Assembly (NCBI GenBank): GCA_019695095.1
Contig: JAIBAQ010000011.1
Location: 1-64,000 of the forward strand
DNA length: 64,000 bases
From: Candidatus Hydrogenedentota bacterium
GTDB taxonomy: Bacteria; Hydrogenedentota; Hydrogenedentia; Hydrogenedentales; SLHB01
Direction of reading: 5' to 3'
Shown here: in pieces, positions 61,483 through 64,000 of the stretch
Position numbering within the stretch: the first letter of the stretch is position 1
How the letters are laid out: each line of letters begins with the position of its first letter
Made by a program: the position numbers and the translations under genes
Notes under the pieces: model-generated
What the model was told of the DNA's origin: nothing
Databases searched by the model: none
Seen by the model: the letters and a program-made list of their open reading frames with translations, nothing else

Positions 61483-62525
61483 CCGTAATGCACCCTGCGC
61501 CCGATCAAACGCCACTGAATCAGCGTCAAGGCAACAATGCCGATACACATCAGCACCGCGATAGCCGCTCCGTATCCGTAATTGTTCATCTCGTAGAGTT
61601 GCGCGAAGATGTATACGACCAGATTCTGGGTATCCTCGCTGCGCGCCGTGTTTGTCAATGCGTAGAAGCTATTGAACGACTGAAAAGCCTTGATCGCTCC
61701 CACAACGGACAAGAAGAAGAATGTTGGAGACAGGAGCGGAAAGATAATGCTCCGAGTCACTTGCCAACGGCTTGCGCCGTCGATAATCGCCGCCTCCTCC
61801 AATTCACGCGGAATCGCGGTAAGACCAGCGAGGAAAATGACGATCATGAATCCGCTGGCGTGCCAGATATCAAATACGATGACGCATGACAACGCCAGAC
61901 TTGGGCCAACCGTCGGCGGTACATAGCCGCCCGTAAGGAGATGCAGCACGCCGCGCGGTTCCGTCAACCAGGCTTGCGGACTCAATCCAATAGAAATAAG
62001 CAACGAGTTGATGAAGCCGCTTTGCGTGCGCAGCAGAATGCGCCAAACGGTCGCTACGGCAACCACGGAAGTCACGTACGGCAGGAAATACAGCGTCCGG
62101 AAGAGACCACGCCCCCGGCCCAGCCGAAACAGCATCATCGCGACAATGAAGCTGAAGAGCATCGTGAGTGGAATTGTCCCGAGGGCATAGTAGATGGTTA
62201 CCGTGAGGCTGCGCCAAAACTCGGGGTCATGCCACGCGCGCGCGTAGTTGGCCGCGCCAATGAACACGTCATCGCGAACGTTGCGCAGGCTGAGGTACAC
62301 CGCGTAGCCCAGTGGATAGATGCCGAACACACCCAATATCAGAAGTGTGGGGCTGAGCAATACGCCCGCAATCACGGCGTCTCGCGAGCGGCGTCCCCGG
62401 ATAGCATCGAAGACATTGTCAATGAAGGATAGAACCCGGTCGAGTGCGATCGCCATGATACGGTGCGCTGCGACGAGAACAGCGATCACAGTCAATATTA
62501 TCAGGGCGTTGAAAGGGATACCCAC
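61479..62525 (-). CDS. Carbohydrate ABC transporter permease (MalF type)
   Basis: A 348-residue permease with six to seven helices and EAA loop LEEAAIIDGASRWQVTRSIIFPL. GTG 62525 is chosen: GAGGA lies 6 nt upstream and the first residues lead into a membrane helix. The frame is open upstream but overlaps waaA and is not transporter-like. The operon lacks an ATPase, so it may share an MsmX-like one. Confidence 0.88.
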   Translation of the reverse strand: MGIPFNALIILTVIAVLVAAHRIMAIALDRVLSFIDNVFDAIRGRRSRDAVIAGVLLSPTLLILGVFGIYPLGYAVYLSLRNVRDDVFIGAANYARAWHDPEFWRSLTVTIYYALGTIPLTMLFSFIVAMMLFRLGRGRGLFRTLYFLPYVTSVVAVATVWRILLRTQSGFINSLLISIGLSPQAWLTEPRGVLHLLTGGYVPPTVGPSLALSCVIVFDIWHASGFMIVIFLAGLTAIPRELEEAAIIDGASRWQVTRSIIFPLLSPTFFFLSVVGAIKAFQSFNSFYALTNTARSEDTQNLVVYIFAQLYEMNNYGYGAAIAVLMCIGIVALTLIQWRLIGRRVHYG

Positions 62526-62569
62526 GTCTTTCCTCGCATCGGCCACGTCACACAAATCATCTTCATCTT

Positions 62570-63841
62570 CTACGCAGGACGAGTGGACTTCAACAGAACT
62601 TCGGAGAGAAGACCAACCGTTCGCGCGACGGCTCCCTGATTCGCAACGATCGCCTCGCGGCTTCGTTCGCCCATTGCCCTTCGCCGCTCGGGAGATTGCA
62701 GTAAATCCCTCAACGTGCCCGGCAGTTCCTCGGGCGCTTGCACCTGCACCGCGCCGCCGCACTCTGCCAATACTCGGGCTGGATCGGGGAAATTGCTCAT
62801 ATACGGTCCGAATACCGTGGCGACTCCGAGCGCGGCCGGTTCAAGCGGATTGTGCCCATTAACCCCAGGATAGAAACTGCCGCCAACTACGGCCACGTCC
62901 GCCAGCGAGTAGAATGCGACCAGTTCCCCAAGCGTATCCACCGCAATGATACGCTCTCCCCCCGGCGTAGCGCCTTCCTTCGCGCGCGATCGGCGCAGTA
63001 TCGGTTCATTGAACGGGCTTAGTGCCTCCTCGATACGCTTTGCGTGACGCGGCGCGATGACCAGCTTCAAGGCGGGGAACTCCCCTCGGAGAGCCTCCCA
63101 ACACGTCGCCGCGAGTGCTTCATCTCCGGGACGCGTGCTGCCAAATACGAGCACCTGATCGGTAGCCGCAATTCCGCACGCCGCGCGCAATCCGTCTCGC
63201 ACCTCCGACGGGACCTCCATCGTCGTGCCGTCGAACTTGACGTTTCCTGTCACGTGCGCCGCTTCAAGGGGCAAGCCTAGGCTTACGAGTCGCTCGGTAT
63301 ACGCCGCATTCTGTGCCCCGGCCGCGGCCACGCGAGATAACGTGTCGCGAAACAGCCTTGGTGCGCGCCGATAGCGGCGGAAGTGCTTGTCGCTAATCCG
63401 CGCGTTGACCATCACAACAGGGACTCGCCGCCGATGCGCTTCACGAATGACGTTGGGCCACAACTCGGTCTCGATCAGAACAAGCATTCGAGGTCTTGCC
63501 GCGGAATAGAAGCGCCGGACAGCTATGGCATGGTCGAATGGGAACCAGGCTATCGGCGTGTCAGCGAATGACTCCCTGGCCAGCGCCATGCCGGTCACGG
63601 TCGAGCACGTCAATAGAATCGCGGTCTCCGGCATGGCCTCTTTGATGGCCGGAATGAGACGCTTCGCAACGTTGACTTCACCGACGCTGCACGCGTGCAG
63701 CCAAATCGGCGAGGTCCCTACGAGTGGCACTCTCGGCGAAAACCGGGCCAGAAGAGGACGGTTCCTTCGTTGCACGGCGAGCCATACGGCGCCCGCGGGC
63801 GCCGCACACGTCAACGCAATGTCGTAGAGCAATTGCCTCAT
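62570..63841 (-). CDS. waaA: 3-deoxy-D-manno-octulosonic acid (Kdo) transferase
   Basis: A 423-residue GT30 enzyme that adds Kdo to lipid A at the inner membrane. The start MRQLLYDIALTCAAP matches the E. coli WaaA N-terminus; the acceptor base Glu lies in HACSVGEVNVAK (about 62-73), and VNARISDKHFRRY and PAALGVATVFGPYMSNF are also typical. An ATG 8 codons earlier lies in a hairpin loop. It shows that LPS is made. Downstream are sugar ABC genes. Confidence 0.92.
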   Translation of the reverse strand: MRQLLYDIALTCAAPAGAVWLAVQRRNRPLLARFSPRVPLVGTSPIWLHACSVGEVNVAKRLIPAIKEAMPETAILLTCSTVTGMALARESFADTPIAWFPFDHAIAVRRFYSAARPRMLVLIETELWPNVIREAHRRRVPVVMVNARISDKHFRRYRRAPRLFRDTLSRVAAAGAQNAAYTERLVSLGLPLEAAHVTGNVKFDGTTMEVPSEVRDGLRAACGIAATDQVLVFGSTRPGDEALAATCWEALRGEFPALKLVIAPRHAKRIEEALSPFNEPILRRSRAKEGATPGGERIIAVDTLGELVAFYSLADVAVVGGSFYPGVNGHNPLEPAALGVATVFGPYMSNFPDPARVLAECGGAVQVQAPEELPGTLRDLLQSPERRRAMGERSREAIVANQGAVARTVGLLSEVLLKSTRPA

Positions 63842-63852
63842 AGATGCAAGAA

Positions 63853-63880
63853 GGGCGGTTTCCATCGCGGGAAACCGCCC
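63853..63880 (-). terminator. Strong hairpin ahead of waaA
   Basis: GGGCGGTTTCC and GGAAACCGCCC form a perfect 11-bp stem with a 6-nt loop. On the minus strand TTCTTGC follows, so it resembles a terminator for a gene upstream (beyond 63951) or a block on waaA translation. An alternative waaA ATG lies in the loop. Confidence 0.6.
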
Positions 63881-63950
63881 AATCCCTAGTAGTCTCGGTA
63901 CCCGGGACTGCCTACCGCCTTCAAAAGTGCGGATGGCGCCTCTTAACTCA

Positions 63951-64000
63951 TTAGGATCCCGCTGGTTCCAGGAAACGGGCTCCCGTCGGATCGATAATGT
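63951..64000 (-). CDS. Partial gene, C-terminal end only
   Basis: An open frame enters from beyond the window edge and ends at TAA (63953-63951), encoding IIDPTGARFLEPAGS at its end. It is followed by the hairpin at 63853-63880, which would be its terminator. Too short to identify; existence is inferred. Confidence 0.3.
   Translation of the reverse strand, partial: IIDPTGARFLEPAGS

Noticed and set aside
62526-62762. N-terminal extension of the MalF-type permease
   Set aside because: Overlaps the waaA 3' end and is Arg/Ser-rich; the GTG at 62525 has a good ribosome site.
1-64000. tRNA, rRNA and riboswitch signatures
   Set aside because: I scanned for T-loop-like GGTTCGAATCC patterns and common riboswitch cores and found none that fold convincingly.

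Overview
The window is a GC-rich bacterial chromosome segment with about 60 genes, little intergenic space and no rRNA, tRNA, CRISPR or transposase gene that I can see. A Kdo transferase (waaA), several lipobox lipoproteins, periplasmic enzymes and type II secretion pseudopilins indicate a diderm (LPS-bearing) outer membrane. The mix of Tat-exported Gfo/Idh/MocA oxidoreductase, sialidase-type and other secreted carbohydrate enzymes, PAS-rich sensors and a V-type ATPase resembles uncultured Hydrogenedentes/Sumerlaeota/Planctomycetes-like lineages. That placement is inference, since no phylogenetic marker was tested.

Layout. 0-3 kb: histidine phosphatase, RhaT-type sugar transporter, FkbM methyltransferase. 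3-9 kb (minus): a large hybrid histidine kinase, then an SPFH-domain gene overlapping a divergent NAD-kinase-like gene. 9-16 kb: secreted carbohydrate-metabolism genes (Gfo/Idh/MocA, HEAT-repeat protein, TIM-barrel glycosidase-like protein, six-hairpin-type protein, sialidase). 16-20 kb: type II secretion minor pseudopilins I/J/K-like plus GspF, closed by a terminator. 20-26 kb (minus): MFS transporter, GH5 glycosidase, canonical NAD kinase, a fused ABC permease and a PilZ protein. 26-32 kb (plus): mtnA, a FapA-like DUF342 protein, cmk and recJ. 32-34 kb: a PAS sensor and a stand-alone AICAR transformylase.

34-43.4 kb is the most accessory part: a HigBA-like and a VapBC toxin-antitoxin pair, both with visible promoter/operator palindromes, a DUF4114/TPR lipoprotein, two tandem paralogous lipoproteins, a 77-bp tandem repeat and a dispersed repeat found at two places. 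43-48 kb: PepSY-GDPD fusion, exported glutathione peroxidase, phytanoyl-CoA dioxygenase-like enzyme, an L7/L12-CTD-like membrane protein, a GT2 glycosyltransferase and a response regulator.

48-57.5 kb holds a complete V-type ATPase operon (order H-I-K-E-C-F-A-B-D, minus strand) with residues suggesting Na+ coupling in the K subunit. Between subunits A and B lies a 515-bp insertion. It encodes a four-helix-bundle (23S-IVP/Avd-like) protein and is bounded by inverted arrays of the heptamer ATTTTRG; this is my strongest candidate for an undescribed mobile-like unit. 57.5-64 kb: an AtpI-like membrane protein, a methyltransferase, a small basic protein, a sugar ABC importer (two permeases and binding protein, no ATPase) and waaA.
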